Below, in pieces: positions 1 to 11,359 of a stretch of DNA of 64,000 nucleotides. Made by a program: the position numbers and the translations under genes. The notes beneath the pieces were generated by a model, which saw only the letters and a list, made by a program, of their open reading frames with translations, searched no databases and was not told the DNA's origin. The DNA comes from Brachynemurus nebulosus. Its lineage: Eukaryota; Arthropoda; Insecta; Neuroptera; Myrmeleontidae. The stretch lies in assembly GCA_035578155.1 (NCBI GenBank), contig JAPWDM010000012.1:13212501-13276500 (forward strand), given 5' to 3'. How positions within the stretch are numbered: position 1 is the stretch's first letter; each line of letters opens with the position of its first letter.

Positions 1-205
1 ACCTTTTTCCGAGACACGTTCGAATAATTGCTGCCATTACTGAATTTTTTAATATTTCTTCGTGAAAATTTTATACAATATTCTTCGAATGTCAAACTTT
101 AATGTACCATTGGTTTTAATAAAGAGATTTTAAATGTGTCGTCACAAAAAAATAACAAAAACATGCCTTTTTTTGCACGAATTAACCTTGCCCCTTCCTT
201 AAGGT
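1..205. repeat. Dispersed repeat R-A, copy 1
   Basis: This block aligns almost base for base with 14530-14727: the same order of motifs (GAGACACGTTCGAATAATTG, TTCTTCGTGAAAATT, TTTTAATAAAGAG) with scattered substitutions. No long ORF and no class-specific terminus are visible, so the class is unknown. It continues directly into repeat R-B. Confidence 0.75.
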
Positions 206-715
206 AGTTAAAACGATAAAACGATTTTTTCAAAGGATTCTAACGTAACTTCTCTAGACATTTGTTTAATTCAATACCAATAATACGAGCCCTTACCGAA
301 AAAAATACTGACCATCCCAATTTTGAGAAAAACGGTTTCAAAGTTTTGTAATTCCAACACGGGCTCTTATGGGAAAACTATTTTTTTTTTTTTTTTTGAA
401 TAAATAGAAAACGTGTCAAAGGAATTTGATAAAAATTTAATATGTTATAAAATACAAAGTTACAAACCATATTTAATAACAAATAAAAATTATACTGACC
501 ACGCCGTTTTTGAAATATAATTTATAAACATCGTTTTACAACATTTTTACAACGCTTTTTCAACAACTCTTATATTGCTGGCACATAAGCGCGCGAAAAT
601 TAAGAAAAAACAAGTGGTATACAAATATAATAACTGAAAAATATTAATACATTACTTAATTTTTGATAAAAGAAAATTTTTTCGCTGAGATATACTTTTG
701 TACCTGTCTATCTCA
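206..715. repeat. Dispersed repeat R-B, copy 1 (uninterrupted)
   Basis: This segment matches 18612-19405 over its whole length, from AAGGTAGTT through GCGCGCGAAAATTAAG to TATCTCAGAGCCACTACG. The other copy is split by a 311-bp hAT MITE, so this copy shows the empty site (AATAATACGAGC near 280-292). It has no recognisable coding content. Confidence 0.75.
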
Positions 716-1474
716 GAGCCACTACGTTAATGCACGGGTCGGATTAAAAACAGGCGGCAGCCAAATTTTGTCCGTACACCATAGTTCGTCGACGTCTGTT
801 TTAAACGATACTTTCTAATTCAAAGAAAAAGTTTTTTTGAAGTGAAAAAAAAAACCTTTTGATACTTTTCTGTGTCGTCCCCTGTGATACATTCTCAACA
901 AGAAAATTAGAAACTTTTTTGTTTGTTTTCTATTGTGTGGTCGGTTGTTTAGCGAGGTAAATAATTTTCCTACTATTGAAGTTAATTATACATTGTTTGT
1001 TAAATGTCCAAACACTGACGTATCTATATTATATTTGTCCTGTTATACCTATGTGTAAAGACCAGCATGTATTGTGTTGAGAAAGTTTGTTCAATAAAGA
1101 CTTAATTACAAAACTACGTACATATATAAATATACTTTCAAGACATCTCTTCTTCAAAGGTTTGTGTTCCTCTAATTAATCTGTGATAAAAATTTTAAAT
1201 GTTTGTAACTACAAATTTTTTTGGGTAACGAAGAGATAATCTTGAAACCCTAATAATTACCTAAAACAAAATTAATTTCTAAATCTTTCGGCCTATGAAA
1301 AGGAAAGGCTTCACATGATTTGGTACGTAAAAAAACGTACGGCTGGCTATCATCAAAAAGGCTCTTAAAATGAAGTTGAGGTTCCATTATGTCGTTTGTA
1401 GGTATGCCCCTCTCACTGATTTCGATCTAATTTCATCTAGTAATAATAAGCCATTACATTCATATAAACAATCT
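716..1474. other. No gene or clear element seen
   Basis: AT-rich sequence with short poly-A and poly-T runs. I found no ORF worth reporting, no terminal repeats and no match to other parts of the window. Confidence 0.5.
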
Positions 1475-1570
1475 ACAATATTAAAGTCCGCCTTTTAAAA
1501 ACATAATATGAGATATTTCATTCAAAAATTAGACAAAAATTTAAGTAACATCTATGTATACAAGCTCTAT

Positions 1571-1650
1571 CGAACTTGTGGATAGCCTAGTGGATAGCTA
1601 GTGAGATGTATGGTCGGTACGGTCATAGGTTCGATTCCCGGCATGATTTC
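1571..1650 (+). repeat. tRNA-like segment (SINE-head-like)
   Basis: A box A-like stretch TAGCCTAGTGGATAGC is followed about 40 nt later by a box B-like GGTTCGATTCC (1628-1638), the spacing expected of an internal Pol III promoter. The T-arm does not pair properly and no matching acceptor stem is present, so this is not a functional tRNA gene. A T-rich tract follows at 1651-1680. Confidence 0.55.
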
Positions 1651-1867
1651 CTTTATTTTATTTTATTTTTTTTTTTTTACAAATTTTATTAATTTAATAA
1701 TTAGATTACCAAAGTCATGTTACAAAATATTATTTATTGTCAAATATTTAAAATATTTTTTCTCGATATGAAGAAATTATACAGAAACAAGTTAATTTCA
1801 TACATTAGAATTTTTATTTTAGCAATTAATTAATTTTTTCATTTTTCAGGGTGGTACAAATTAAGCA

Positions 1868-2675
1868 GGGGAGAGACTTAACGAATGGGACGATTATTGA
1901 ATGGGACAAGTGAGTTTTAGCTAACAAGGAACCGTTAGTAGAAATTTGTTTTACAGTCATTAGGTGTCTTTTATATAACTATTTTTATGTGCGATATATG
2001 TGTTAACGATTTTCCGTTTGTTTCAACAAAAATTATGAAATACGATTTTAAACAGAAAAAGTAACTTTTATTTTTTTATAAATTATTAAATATTCTACGA
2101 TAAATATTATGCTTAGATTAATTGTATTAGTTGATTATTAAACTGCTTAGTATAGACTATCATTAAATAAGTATTGTTTGTGCATTGAGGTTATGTACTT
2201 TTTATTTCTTGACTTTAACTTGTTACTTGACAAGGAATACTGGATGGGACATTATGAATATGACCTTGAACTTTGACCTTGACCTCAAATTCAAGGTTAC
2301 CATCGGATGCGCCGTGAAAAATACTGAGACTTTTGTTCTCATCATTTATCTCAAAAATGCTTTCCTGTTGAGATTTTTGACCATTTCCATATTTTTACTA
2401 ACCTGTATAAACCGCATGAATTTTACATTGTATTACATATGTCCCATTCAATGAGAATGGAATTACTGAATGGGACAAAAATCTAATTTTTTTCAAACAA
2501 AAAAATTACTATTATTTAAAAAGAATAAATTTTTTTTTAGTTTAAAATATAAAGTAATATTTGAAGTATCTTATGCCGCAAGAATTAAAATATTTGATAT
2601 ATTTGGTAATAATAGTTGGTTTTAAAGTTAAGACGATTTTTAAATAATAATATCCCACTCATTAAGTCTTCCCCC
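1868..2675. mobile_element. TIR element with repeated GAATGGGAC motif
   Basis: The termini are inverted: GGGGAGAGACTTAACGAATG at 1868 against the complement of CATTAAGTCTTCCCCC ending at 2675. The terminal core GAATGGGAC recurs inside (about 1899, 2240 as GGATGGGAC, 2446 inverted, 2469). A TA follows the right end; the left flank is unclear. The 89-residue ORF at 2185-2454 resembles no family I know. Class unknown, non-autonomous. Confidence 0.55.
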
Positions 2676-2814
2676 TATATATCATCTTGAAAAATATGAA
2701 AATTCATCAGTTCATTACTTTTTTTTAATAAGTTATATTTTGTAGTATAATTTTGCTAACATAATATTAATAAATTAATTATTTAAAAAATAAAAATAAA
2801 TAAATAACAGAAAT

Positions 2815-2893
2815 GACCCCAGTACAATTTGAACCTAGGATCACAGCGTCTACAAATCTCCACGCTAACCACTAGCCTATTCACAAGTTCGGT
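2815..2893 (-). repeat. tRNA-like segment, inverted partner
   Basis: Read on the minus strand it begins CGAACTTGTGAATAGGCTAG, close to the plus-strand start of the segment at 1571, and carries a box A-like GGCTAGTGGTTAGCGTGG and a box B-like GGTTCAAATTG (2825-2835). It is not a functional tRNA: T-arm pairing is poor. Confidence 0.55.
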
Positions 2894-3407
2894 AGACCAC
2901 AATAAAAAAAATTTTGAATGAAAATATCACTTATATTTTTTGGGAGTTGGACCTTTTAATATTGTGAATTCCATAATAATTGATGAAGACCATATCTGGA
3001 TCCCCTTCTTGTAACATAAAATTTTTCAGTTAAACCGTTATTGTATTTAACTAACAATATTCCCAAGGTTTATTGTGTTTATAATTGTAACTTTGTACAT
3101 ATTCTCTCCCAGCATTTATAAACAACATTCAAAATGAGAAATTATCAAATGTACCAAGTAAAACATCGTTTGTACAGTAATATATACAATTAAGTGACAT
3201 TTTCATATTGTTGTGAAAATACATAAAGTGTGTACGTCTATGTATAATAGTTGGCTCGTGTATTTTCACACCTTCCTTGTTGAGTCTATTCAATGTTTTG
3301 TATCGTGTATTTTCCGTATATTCATTCATTTTAGTTTGTGAAAATGTTAATTTTCCGAATCGATTGAAATAGTAGGTATCCATAATATTAATTCAGGATT
3401 GAGTTAA

Positions 3408-4299
3408 GGGGGACCACTAGTGTGACATTTTGAAAAAATTGGAAATTTTTTTTATATGTTTTGATAGTCTATACCTTTAAATATAACATATTAAAATTTC
3501 AAGTGCGTATCTCAAATAGTTTTTGAGTTACAGCCATCTGAAGAGCGAATTCTGATTTTCATTGTTAGCTTTGAGGTATTGCGAAATGTATGAAGGTTGA
3601 TAGTTCGGGAGTTTTTGGACGTGGCTGCCAGTCACATGTTGTGGAGAAACTAGACTCTGGAACATTTAAACGACTTATCTAGTTTTATTATGACCGTTAG
3701 AGTGATTACATCGTAAATAATTTTAATAAAAATTCTCTGTGATTAAAACTAAAAGGTAAAGTAACGAAAAACTACATTTTTCAAATTTGCTGCAGTTATA
3801 ACTCGAAGACAAATCATCCGATCGATTTGATTCTTATTGCAGTTTCTTTCATATATGTTCCTTCGTACCGTGAACCTCCAGTTTTCTGATCGAATAAAAA
3901 ATGTAATTTTTGCAGGCCAAAAATCATTAAATTTTCTAGCAAAATTTGAAACATTTTTTTAAAAACTCCGCCATTTTGTTAAATTTCAACTTTTTTTTTT
4001 AAATTGAGGTTCATGGTACAGGCAATACCTTCTAGTTTAATAGGCTTTTTGTTTTTTTTTAATTTCAGGCACTGTGAAGGTGGCTACAATTGTAGCAGTG
4101 GGGGAACTTTTTTTTGGAGCTTTAGGAGATCTCGAATAACTCACTGAATTTTCAATTTTTTTTGTCTAAAAATTTTATCTTGAATTTCCTATATATCAAC
4201 GAATATATCCCTAAAATATTAAAACATTCCACATAGTAGTTTTCTTTAAAAAAATTCATAAAAATCACCTTTTTTTAGGCGGTCACACTGTGGTCCCCC
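3408..4299. mobile_element. TTAA-flanked non-autonomous DNA element
   Basis: TTAA at 3404-3407 and at 4300-4303 bracket inverted ends: left GGGGGACCACTAGTGTGAC, right complement GGGGGACCACAGTGTGAC. TTAA target duplications are typical of piggyBac and Kolobok transposons; the GGG start does not match the CCC start usual for piggyBac. No transposase ORF is present. The internal text, including CGCCATTTTGTTAAATTTC, resembles the elements at 27427 and 54781. Confidence 0.7.
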
Positions 4300-4489
4300 T
4301 TAATATTTTACCAATAATTACGATTTTAGAAAATTTAATTAATTTTCCGTTTTGAAAGAGAAAATTGATTAGAACTGGTACTGAATTTTTTGTAATAATC
4401 AAGATATTGGTTACGCCATTACATCAGCTTGAAAATGTCGAAAAAGGTTATGAAAAATTTTTCAGTCGAAGCATAAAAAAAAACAACTT

Positions 4490-4592
4490 CAAAATTATAA
4501 GAAGTAATTATAAAATTATTTCTTATAATTATAAAAATAATTATAACTATAATTATAATTTTTATAATTATAATTATAAAAATAATACTTAG
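4490..4592. repeat. ATAATTATAA low-complexity tract
   Basis: Imperfect reiteration of TATAATTATAA, largely self-complementary. The ORFs called over it on both strands are translations of this simple sequence. Confidence 0.7.
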
Positions 4593-5677
4593 ATTATTTT
4601 TTGAGATCTTATTCGAAAAATTACTAACAAATTTTAGAAAATTTACAAATGTGCCTAATGGGGAAATAGCTACATATCTATAGGAATATTTATGACTGAA
4701 AAATTTCACATTCTGTAAAGTCACACATGTCCACTGACTCATAATAGTTCATAAATTAATTATTTGAAACACATGTTTTATGATACAATTGATGTATTTA
4801 TATATTTTTTAATTTTTATAATGAAAATATGCTTTGATAAAAAGATTAAGAAAATTAATAAATATTTATATTAATAAATTTTTCCAAATCCAATTTTTTT
4901 AAATATTTTGTTCGCTTTTGTAGTATTGTTATGTAAAAAAAATGTTTTTTGCAAATAAACTCTAAAACTCCCCGTAAAAAGTCCATTCGTCAAAATGACG
5001 CCGACATATGATTAACTTGACTCGTAGACCAACGTATGATTCTAGGGTTAAAATAAGACTAGAAAAAAATTAATTTTTTCAAAATTCTATACTGTGATGT
5101 TACCTTAAATTGATTGGGTAAGAAGTCGAGTATTAAAATTATTACCACTAATGAGTACATAAGCTATTCTTTATCTGTTTTAGATTTTATGAAATATTAT
5201 TCTTTCGTTTCGAGAAGCAAAAATGGATTAGCAGTTGAATAATTTGTATTATATTATTTCGGCAATATTATTTAAAATTATAATGAGATATATAATAACA
5301 TTAAGACGAGGAAGAAAATGGTCGAATGACTTTCAAAAATATTCTATATAAGCAAGTGGCGTTCATTAATATCGTTGAATAAAGAACTTGGGGAATCCTG
5401 TGCAGCATCCTCTCCTCCTCGAACAACTGAAGGACGAACGACGCCTATGTCGAAAATAAAATTCGACATGAATATGAAAACAGGTTACATCACGTGCTCG
5501 TCTATGTACATTCCTTACTCCTTAGTCCGTATTTTCCTTTTGCCACTTCTTGATATTATATATTAATATTGATGAATTTGAGCAGTTTGAGCTTCTTGAG
5601 TCATTCACTCAACACACATCCAGATGAGTTCGTCGTGTTGGCAATGGATGAATAACTTCGTCTTATATATTAGTGTA
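4593..5677. other. No confident feature; possible solitary piggyBac-type end
   Basis: Mostly anonymous AT-rich DNA. At 5041-5051 the sequence TCTAGGGTTAA looks like a right piggyBac terminus (CCCTAGA on the other strand) next to TTAA, but no partner end was found. A TATATAA at about 5344 and AATAAAG at 5377 are 30 nt apart, too little to claim an LTR. Confidence 0.3.
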
Positions 5678-7222
5678 CAGGGTGGACAGTAAATAAGTCT
5701 CGTCGTTTGCGGGGGTGACTCATAGCACACTGTAGACACTAAAACAACAGGAATTTTTTCGGAACACTTTGAGGAAATTGCAAATTAACTGACGCTACGA
5801 TGTTTCCATATTTTTCCAAGTACGGTTCTGAAAAAATTATGCAAATACCTTCCTAGTCTCAAAGGTAAAAAATAATTTTATTGACGAAAATTCAATAAAA
5901 TTTTGTAAACTTGTTTTCCAGACGTTTTTTAAAAACAGAAAATTTATCTCAAAAACATGAAATGGTTAGAGTTGGATTAAAAAAAAATTTTAAGGGCCTC
6001 TTTTTTGACCCATACACCAGAAATCCAATGGTACGTAGTGGTCGGTGCAAATTTAAGGGGAAGTACGTAAAATCGGAAGATCAGGGGCGTCGGCTAACTT
6101 TTATGTGGGGGATTGGTAAATATTATTTATCTGAATTTATTTAAAACCAAACTATACAAAACTGAATGTTATATTAATGAATATAAGTGCGACTTTTAGA
6201 AAACTAGCAAAGATGTCAAAAAACCAACTTCACTATCGGATTCCTCAACGTAAAAGACGCCAAACAGCCGAAACTGACAAAAATTTTAGAATATTCCACT
6301 CGTCAACTAGCAGAGATAATAAAGAACCGACTTCACTATTGAATTGGTTACTAAAAATTAGATTAAGCAGCGCAATTTTAAAAAAATTCTAGAACGTTCT
6401 ATTCGTCAACTAACAAAGATATCCAAAAACCGGTTGTACCATTTAATTGGCCATCAAAAAAGACGAAATATCACATTTTGATAAATGTTCTAGAATATTC
6501 TATTCTGGCTGACGAACAGATCATTCTAGAATGTTGGCCAAAATGGAACATTTAGTTTATATTAGTTTAATTCTGGTTGAACAGTCAAATGGTGCAATCA
6601 ATTTTTCAATATCTTTGCTAACTGACAATTAGAATATTCTAGAACATTTACTAAAATGTGCTATTTGGTTTCTATTTAGGTAACCAATTCAATGGCGACG
6701 TCTGTGTTTGGATATCTTTGCTAGTTTACGAATAGAATATTCTAAAACATTTGTCAAGATATGGTATTTGGCCTCTTTTTAAATGGTCAATTAAATACTG
6801 TAATTCATTTTTCGATATCTTTGCTAGTTAACAAGTAGAACATTTTAGAATTTTTGTTAGACTGTGCTGCTTAATCTCATTTTTAGTGACCAATTCAATA
6901 GTGAAGTCTGTTTTTTGATATCTCTGCTAGTTGACGATTAGAATATTCTAGAATTTTATGTTACTCATTTTGCATTTGCATTTTGCATATTACGTATGCA
7001 ATAAAATTTAAAAATTTTTAGTCTATGAGACCCTCGTACGATGTTACTCACGGCCCTGACTCTGGCTTAGTACATAAATTTTCACCAACACAGATAAACT
7101 ATAACATGTCTATGAGAGGAAAACCCCACTAAGTCGCTGACGTCACTACGTAAAATCGGATTACGTACCATTCGATGTCCACTGTATTTAGTATCAGCGA
7201 GACTTATATACTTTCCACCCTG
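5678..7222. mobile_element. CAGGGTG-ended foldback-type element, copy 1 (1.5 kb)
   Basis: Inverted ends: CAGGGTGGACAGTAAATAAG at 5678 against the complement of CTTATATACTTTCCACCCTG ending at 7222, each flanked by TA. Both ends continue with GTCTCG. Two other copies of the family lie at 34823-35243 and 57278-59661. The interior of this copy is mainly an inverted pair of tandem arrays (6177-6960). No transposase was recognised. The two-base TA flank points to a Tc1/mariner-like mechanism, while the arrays in inverted arms recall foldback elements; class left open. Confidence 0.65.
6177..6960. repeat. Inverted pair of ~103-bp tandem arrays
   Basis: Left arm: at least three units marked by ACTAGCAAAGAT-like text at about 6203, 6306 and 6408. 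Right arm: four units in the opposite orientation, marked by ATCTTTGCTAGTT-like text at about 6610, 6715, 6815 and 6917. The turning point is near 6510-6560. Units also share TTCTAGAATATTCTA palindromes. Confidence 0.7.
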
Positions 7223-7261
7223 TATATGTATACAGAAATAATAAATTTTACAAAATGACGC

Positions 7262-7400
7262 GCAGTTCGGTCTCGTTAATGGTTTGAATGTTGAATAATA
7301 TTGTCCTCTTGGTTCTGCACGTTACGTGACTGTACGTGAACAAACCATCCCGCCTGGCTTTTCATCCATCTATTTCAAATAGGATTTTATAATATTACAA
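7262..7400. repeat. Duplicated segment R-C, left part
   Basis: CAGTTCGGTCTCGTTAATGG through CTTTTCATCCATCTATTTCA matches 10972-11115. The matching continuation of the 10.97-kb copy is found here only after the 1.17-kb element at 7412-8584. Confidence 0.7.
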
Positions 7401-7411
7401 TATTATCAATA

Positions 7412-8584
7412 TGAGCCGTTTATTTTGAAAGTGGGGCAAGTCCATATTTTGTAATTACGAGATATTTAAGGGTTTGCGTTTCAATCAATTTAAAAATATT
7501 GGTAAGTATTAATAGACATATTTTTTTGTATTTTGTGGTATTAGATAATGTAAGTTTATAATTCAATTGTGTTGATAGTGCTGGCTAAAAAAATAGTGCT
7601 TTTATTATAACTAAATGGACTTGCCTCACTTTCAAAATTAATGAATTTTTGTAATCGTTAATTTAAATGGATAATATTTCAGTCGTATTATTTAGAAATA
7701 AACATAATAAAAAACTTTCATACGACAGTTCAACTTCAGAAGCACGTACTGTGACATTATTACCCCTTACCAGTGCCTTAGTAGTAGAAATGAGTGTATG
7801 TAAATTAGTATGTACTTTAAAAGGGCGACTCACCCCTCTGCAGTGTTGCTTACAATGAATTTTGAAAAATTGTAATTATTTTAAACTATTTTCCCTGGAG
7901 AAGTTTTTAATTACTCAAATAGTACGATTATGTCGACACAGGCACCCCCGTAGTTAACTACCCCTGGATTTAATATTAGGAAGTTGAGGAAAAACAGGTC
8001 GATTAAATTTTTTTAAGTACATTTGAAATCGGTAAATAAAACTTTATTATATTTTATTTTTTTACCCCTATTCACAAAATTAATCCCTAAATTTTAGCCC
8101 CCAACTATCCCTGTTGGTATAATTTGAACAAATTACATATCAATAGATAACTTTTTAAGAAAGAACAATATCACCAATTTAAGTTTTTACCCTATCTCTT
8201 ATCGTTTTCGAGATATTTGAAAGATTATATTTTCACCCCAATTTTTGAAGGACGATTTCACCCCTTCAATTCGCTTTCCGCAGGTAAAAAAAATACGTGT
8301 TACTTATTTTTTAGTATTCTACAACGTACCTAAGTTTCATCAAAATCGATAGGTCCAGCCTCCGGAACATTACTTGTAAGATGGACTTGCACCACTATCA
8401 AAATAAACATATTTACAATACTGTTAAGAGCTAAAATTTCAATATTCCAAATATTAGGCGTCTGAATTTTTTTGACTATAAATTGTTGACAGATAAAAAG
8501 ATCATACTAAGTCTCATCTATAACTACCATTATCTTCATTTTTTTCAAAAATGGACTTGCCCCACTTTCAAAGTAAACGGCTCA
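7412..8584. mobile_element. TIR element with GTGGGGCAAGTCCAT motif
   Basis: Ends are a near-perfect ~33-bp inverted repeat (TGAGCCGTTTATTTTGAAAG at 7412; CTTTCAAAGTAAACGGCTCA ending at 8584). The GGACTTGCCCCACTTTCAAA core recurs internally in diverged form at about 7617-7645 and 8383-8412, both in the right-end orientation. It splits segment R-C, which shows it is an insertion. Part of its interior (8095-8350) resembles 47500-47800. No transposase is visible. Confidence 0.7.
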
Positions 8585-8775
8585 ATTGTGTATCGCCAAA
8601 TTGGGCACATAAGGAGCAGTCAAGGGAGTAACAAAAGTCAATAAAAATCAAATTCCCGATGGATTGGGTTATAACAATAACGATCACAGCAAGCAGGTGG
8701 GTGACACAAATCAAAACATTAAAATATAAACAATGTCTCTTTGACCGAGTATTTATCATTTTTCATTCATAATGC
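8585..8775. repeat. Duplicated segment R-C, right part
   Basis: TCACC/TCGCCAAA-type text, ACATAAGGAGCAGTCAAGGG and AACAATAACGATCACAG match 11136-11290 of the uninterrupted copy. Confidence 0.7.
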
Positions 8776-9571
8776 AACATACAGTGTACGCTCTCAATAG
8801 TTCTGTTTCCCTGGTTTTACGCTCGAGCCGTAGCTCATATTAATTATGTAAAAAATCCAACTCTGCAGGTGAAAATTGTAACCGGGACACATCAGCAAGA
8901 GTTTTTATGCAACCTACATCACATATATGTATTAACGTTTACCTAACTTAGTTGTAACATGCATCTAAGTGTGGCCAACGATATCTCTATCACGCTCCCA
9001 GTAATAACTATCGTCAATAACATAACTTTGCACCACAACGACGGTGACGTCTAGGGTTGTATGTGTCGTTGTGGTGCGAGAGGAGCGGGATGGAATTATA
9101 TGTGGGTTTTATACTGATGGTCGTCGGGAACAGAATTCAATTAGGGTTTGAGTATGGAAAGAGGAAGTAGCCCGCCTTTCCAACAATAATCTATGGGACC
9201 TTAATTCATTTAACTTTTAATTTTTATTGTTGTAAATTGTATCCCACCACAGCAGATTTTAATAAAAAATTTTGATATTGTTGAAGTGGTTGTTTTCATA
9301 GTTTTCCTAACTTTAGTATGGAACAAAATAAACACAGGGACACATTTTCATCATAACGGCGGTTTCGTTGTGTTTAAGTTTTATTTATTCATTACAATGG
9401 ATTTACAAAAATATCTAACAACAAATAATCACATCATTATATAAATAAACGAACCCACGAGTAAGTGATAAACCGATTCTTAACAACCGACGACGAACCG
9501 AATCCGTTAGAAAATGCAAAATAAAAATAAAGAAAAGATAAAGTGCGACAGCCTGCCACTAAATTACAACA
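8776..9571. other. Mostly non-repetitive DNA with one hairpin
   Basis: No ORF or terminal repeats. An imperfect-loop hairpin is formed by GCACCACAACGAC (about 9031-9043) and GTCGTTGTGGTGC (about 9067-9079). Nothing else is recognisable. Confidence 0.45.
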
Positions 9572-10850
9572 ATGAAAAGTCAGCAACAAGAATCAAATGA
9601 CATGTTTCGGCCAATTAATGGCCATCTTCAGAAAATATTTTTGATACCTGGTACGGCTGAACCATTTTTATGCAGTGAGTATGGACCGTATAAAAAAAAA
9701 TTGCATAAAAGAAATATATTCAAAAATATCATAAATAGCTATAAAAAGTTTAATTCGATCCAGATTGTAAAAAAACTTTTTTTTTGCGGTCTCAATTCAC
9801 CGCAGAAAATACATAACTCAAAACGCTCAAAACCTCACGATTTCTTTAGAAGTTGCTTTTCTAAACAAGATAAAGCACTAATTTACACGTGGGAACATTT
9901 TATTTCATTTTTATAATATTATGAAAATTGTGGATAACACATCTCTAAAAAAACTAAATGATGCAATAACTTATATTCTTATGCAATGTACTGCTTAAAA
10001 ACCATTAAAAAATATTTTTATCAAAGAAAGTTATTATACAGCCATTCTTTTGAAACGTACCCCTTGCAGTCCAAATGGTGCATTCTAGTTCGCTTCCGCG
10101 GCCAGATTTTAATCTTATCCTGAAAAAGGGTCGTAGGTTAGTTCGCTCCTGACGTGTTACCTACTGACAGGTAAAATTAATTACCTAAAAATATTAAAAC
10201 TCATACATATACAGCCATTCTTTTGTTGACATTTTCATGCCGTTTACACGCCTTCTTATAAGAAAAAAAAATTGAAGTTATTTTTTTCTCATAAATTTTC
10301 AATACTAAGCAGATAGACAAATGTGTAAACAATATTTGTACTGAATATAAAATACATAACATTGTTAGTTTTAATGTTAGCTGTGTTACGGACGTGACAA
10401 GAAAGTGCCTGTTTTGTCACGTCCGTAACACAAACTCTATTAGTTTTAGCATTAAAACTAATAATGTTATGTATTTTATATTCAGTACAAATATTGTGTA
10501 CACATTTGTCTATCTGTTTAGGATTGAAAACTTAAGAAAAAAATAACTTCTATTTTTTTTTCTTATGAGAAGGCGTGCGTGAGAAAAGTGCGAGAAAATG
10601 TCACGTCCGTAACGAAAAGAATGGCTGTATAGTTAATGTTTAAGTTTCTTTCTCTGGATTTTAATTCACATTATGCATTTTAATGACCAGTTTTTTAAAA
10701 ATCGCATAAAAATAATCGCAAAAAAAATCGCATAAAAAAAAGACCGCATAAAAAAGGTTTAGCTGTATTATTTTTATTTATTTCTGAAGATGGCCACTAA
10801 CTGGCCGAAACATGTCATTTAATTCTTGCTGCTGGTTTTTGCTCATATTA
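9572..10850. mobile_element. Long inverted-repeat element (Penelope-type tail motif?)
   Basis: The left arm ACATGTTTCGGCCAATTAAT followed by GGCCATCTTCAG is inverted at 10790-10830 (CTGAAGATGGCC, then GGCCGAAACATGTCATTT). Arms continue inward with ATGCGGT and poly-A text. The GAAGATGGCC...GGCCGAAACATG arrangement resembles sequence I associate with Penelope-like element ends, but no RT or GIY-YIG coding is present, so that is only a guess. A separate hairpin MITE is nested inside. Confidence 0.45.
10212..10627. mobile_element. Hairpin MITE, CAGCCATTCTTTTG ends
   Basis: TA-flanked 416-bp element in which almost the whole length folds back on itself; the centre is near 10410 between two copies of GTTACGGACGTGACA. 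Ends are CAGCCATTCTTTTG and CAAAAGAATGGCTG. A further solitary copy of the same end (ATACAGCCATTCTTTTG) lies at 10036-10052, so a second, partial copy abuts it. Non-coding. Confidence 0.75.
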
Positions 10851-10969
10851 AGTTTATAACATGACTCGCGTAGCCAAACATCACTGCTTGTATTGTTCTA
10901 CTGTATATATGTTGTTAATTGTTATGTATCAATGTAAACAATTATGTAAAGTGTTTAAATTAAAGAGTT

Positions 10970-11290
10970 AAGAGTTCGGTCTCGTTAGTGGTTTAAATAT
11001 TTTGAATAATACTGTCCTTTTGGTTCCCCTTGCAACGCTACCACCTCTACACGTTATGTGAACAAACCATTTCGTTTGCTTTTCATCCATCTATTTCAAA
11101 CAGGATTTTATAATACGTAGAGAGTATATAAGTGTATCACCAAACTGAGTACATAAGGAGCAGTCAAGGGAATAACCAAAGTCAATAAACATCAAATACT
11201 CTATGGATTTGATTATAACAATAACGATCACAGTTTAGGTGGGTAAATAAAAACATTAAAAGATAAAACAATGCTTCTCTATTACTGTGA
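10970..11290. repeat. Duplicated segment R-C, uninterrupted copy
   Basis: Contains the left and right parts found at 7262-7400 and 8585-8775 in one contiguous run, so it represents the pre-insertion arrangement. It differs by small indels, for example CCTTGCAACGCTACC near 11030. Confidence 0.7.
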
Positions 11291-11359
11291 GTACATATGC
11301 AATAGACTTTCTGACCAGCAATATCGACCAGCTAAGTGACCACAGATTAAAATACCCCA

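Larger units (their letters stand above)
1475..2965. mobile_element. 1.5-kb element with long inverted arms containing tRNA-like sequence
   Basis: The outer ~170 bp at each side are inverted copies of each other. The left end ACAATATTAAAG pairs with the right end CTTTTAATATTGT; further in, TTTCATTCAAAAATTAG pairs with its complement near 2913-2930, followed by a tRNA-like segment on each arm (1571-1650 plus, 2815-2893 minus). The arms are diverged but collinear. A second TIR element (1868-2675) occupies the middle. No transposase is visible, so this is a non-autonomous element of uncertain class. It could also be two SINE copies in opposite orientation, but the shared sequence outside the tRNA-like part argues for real arms. 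Confidence 0.55.

Noticed and set aside
1571..1650. Functional tRNA gene
   Set aside because: No acceptor stem and poor T-arm pairing; SINE-head-like only.
5300..5600. LTR with TATATAA and AATAAA signals
   Set aside because: No second LTR, no TG..CA ends, no primer-binding site and no gag/pol nearby.
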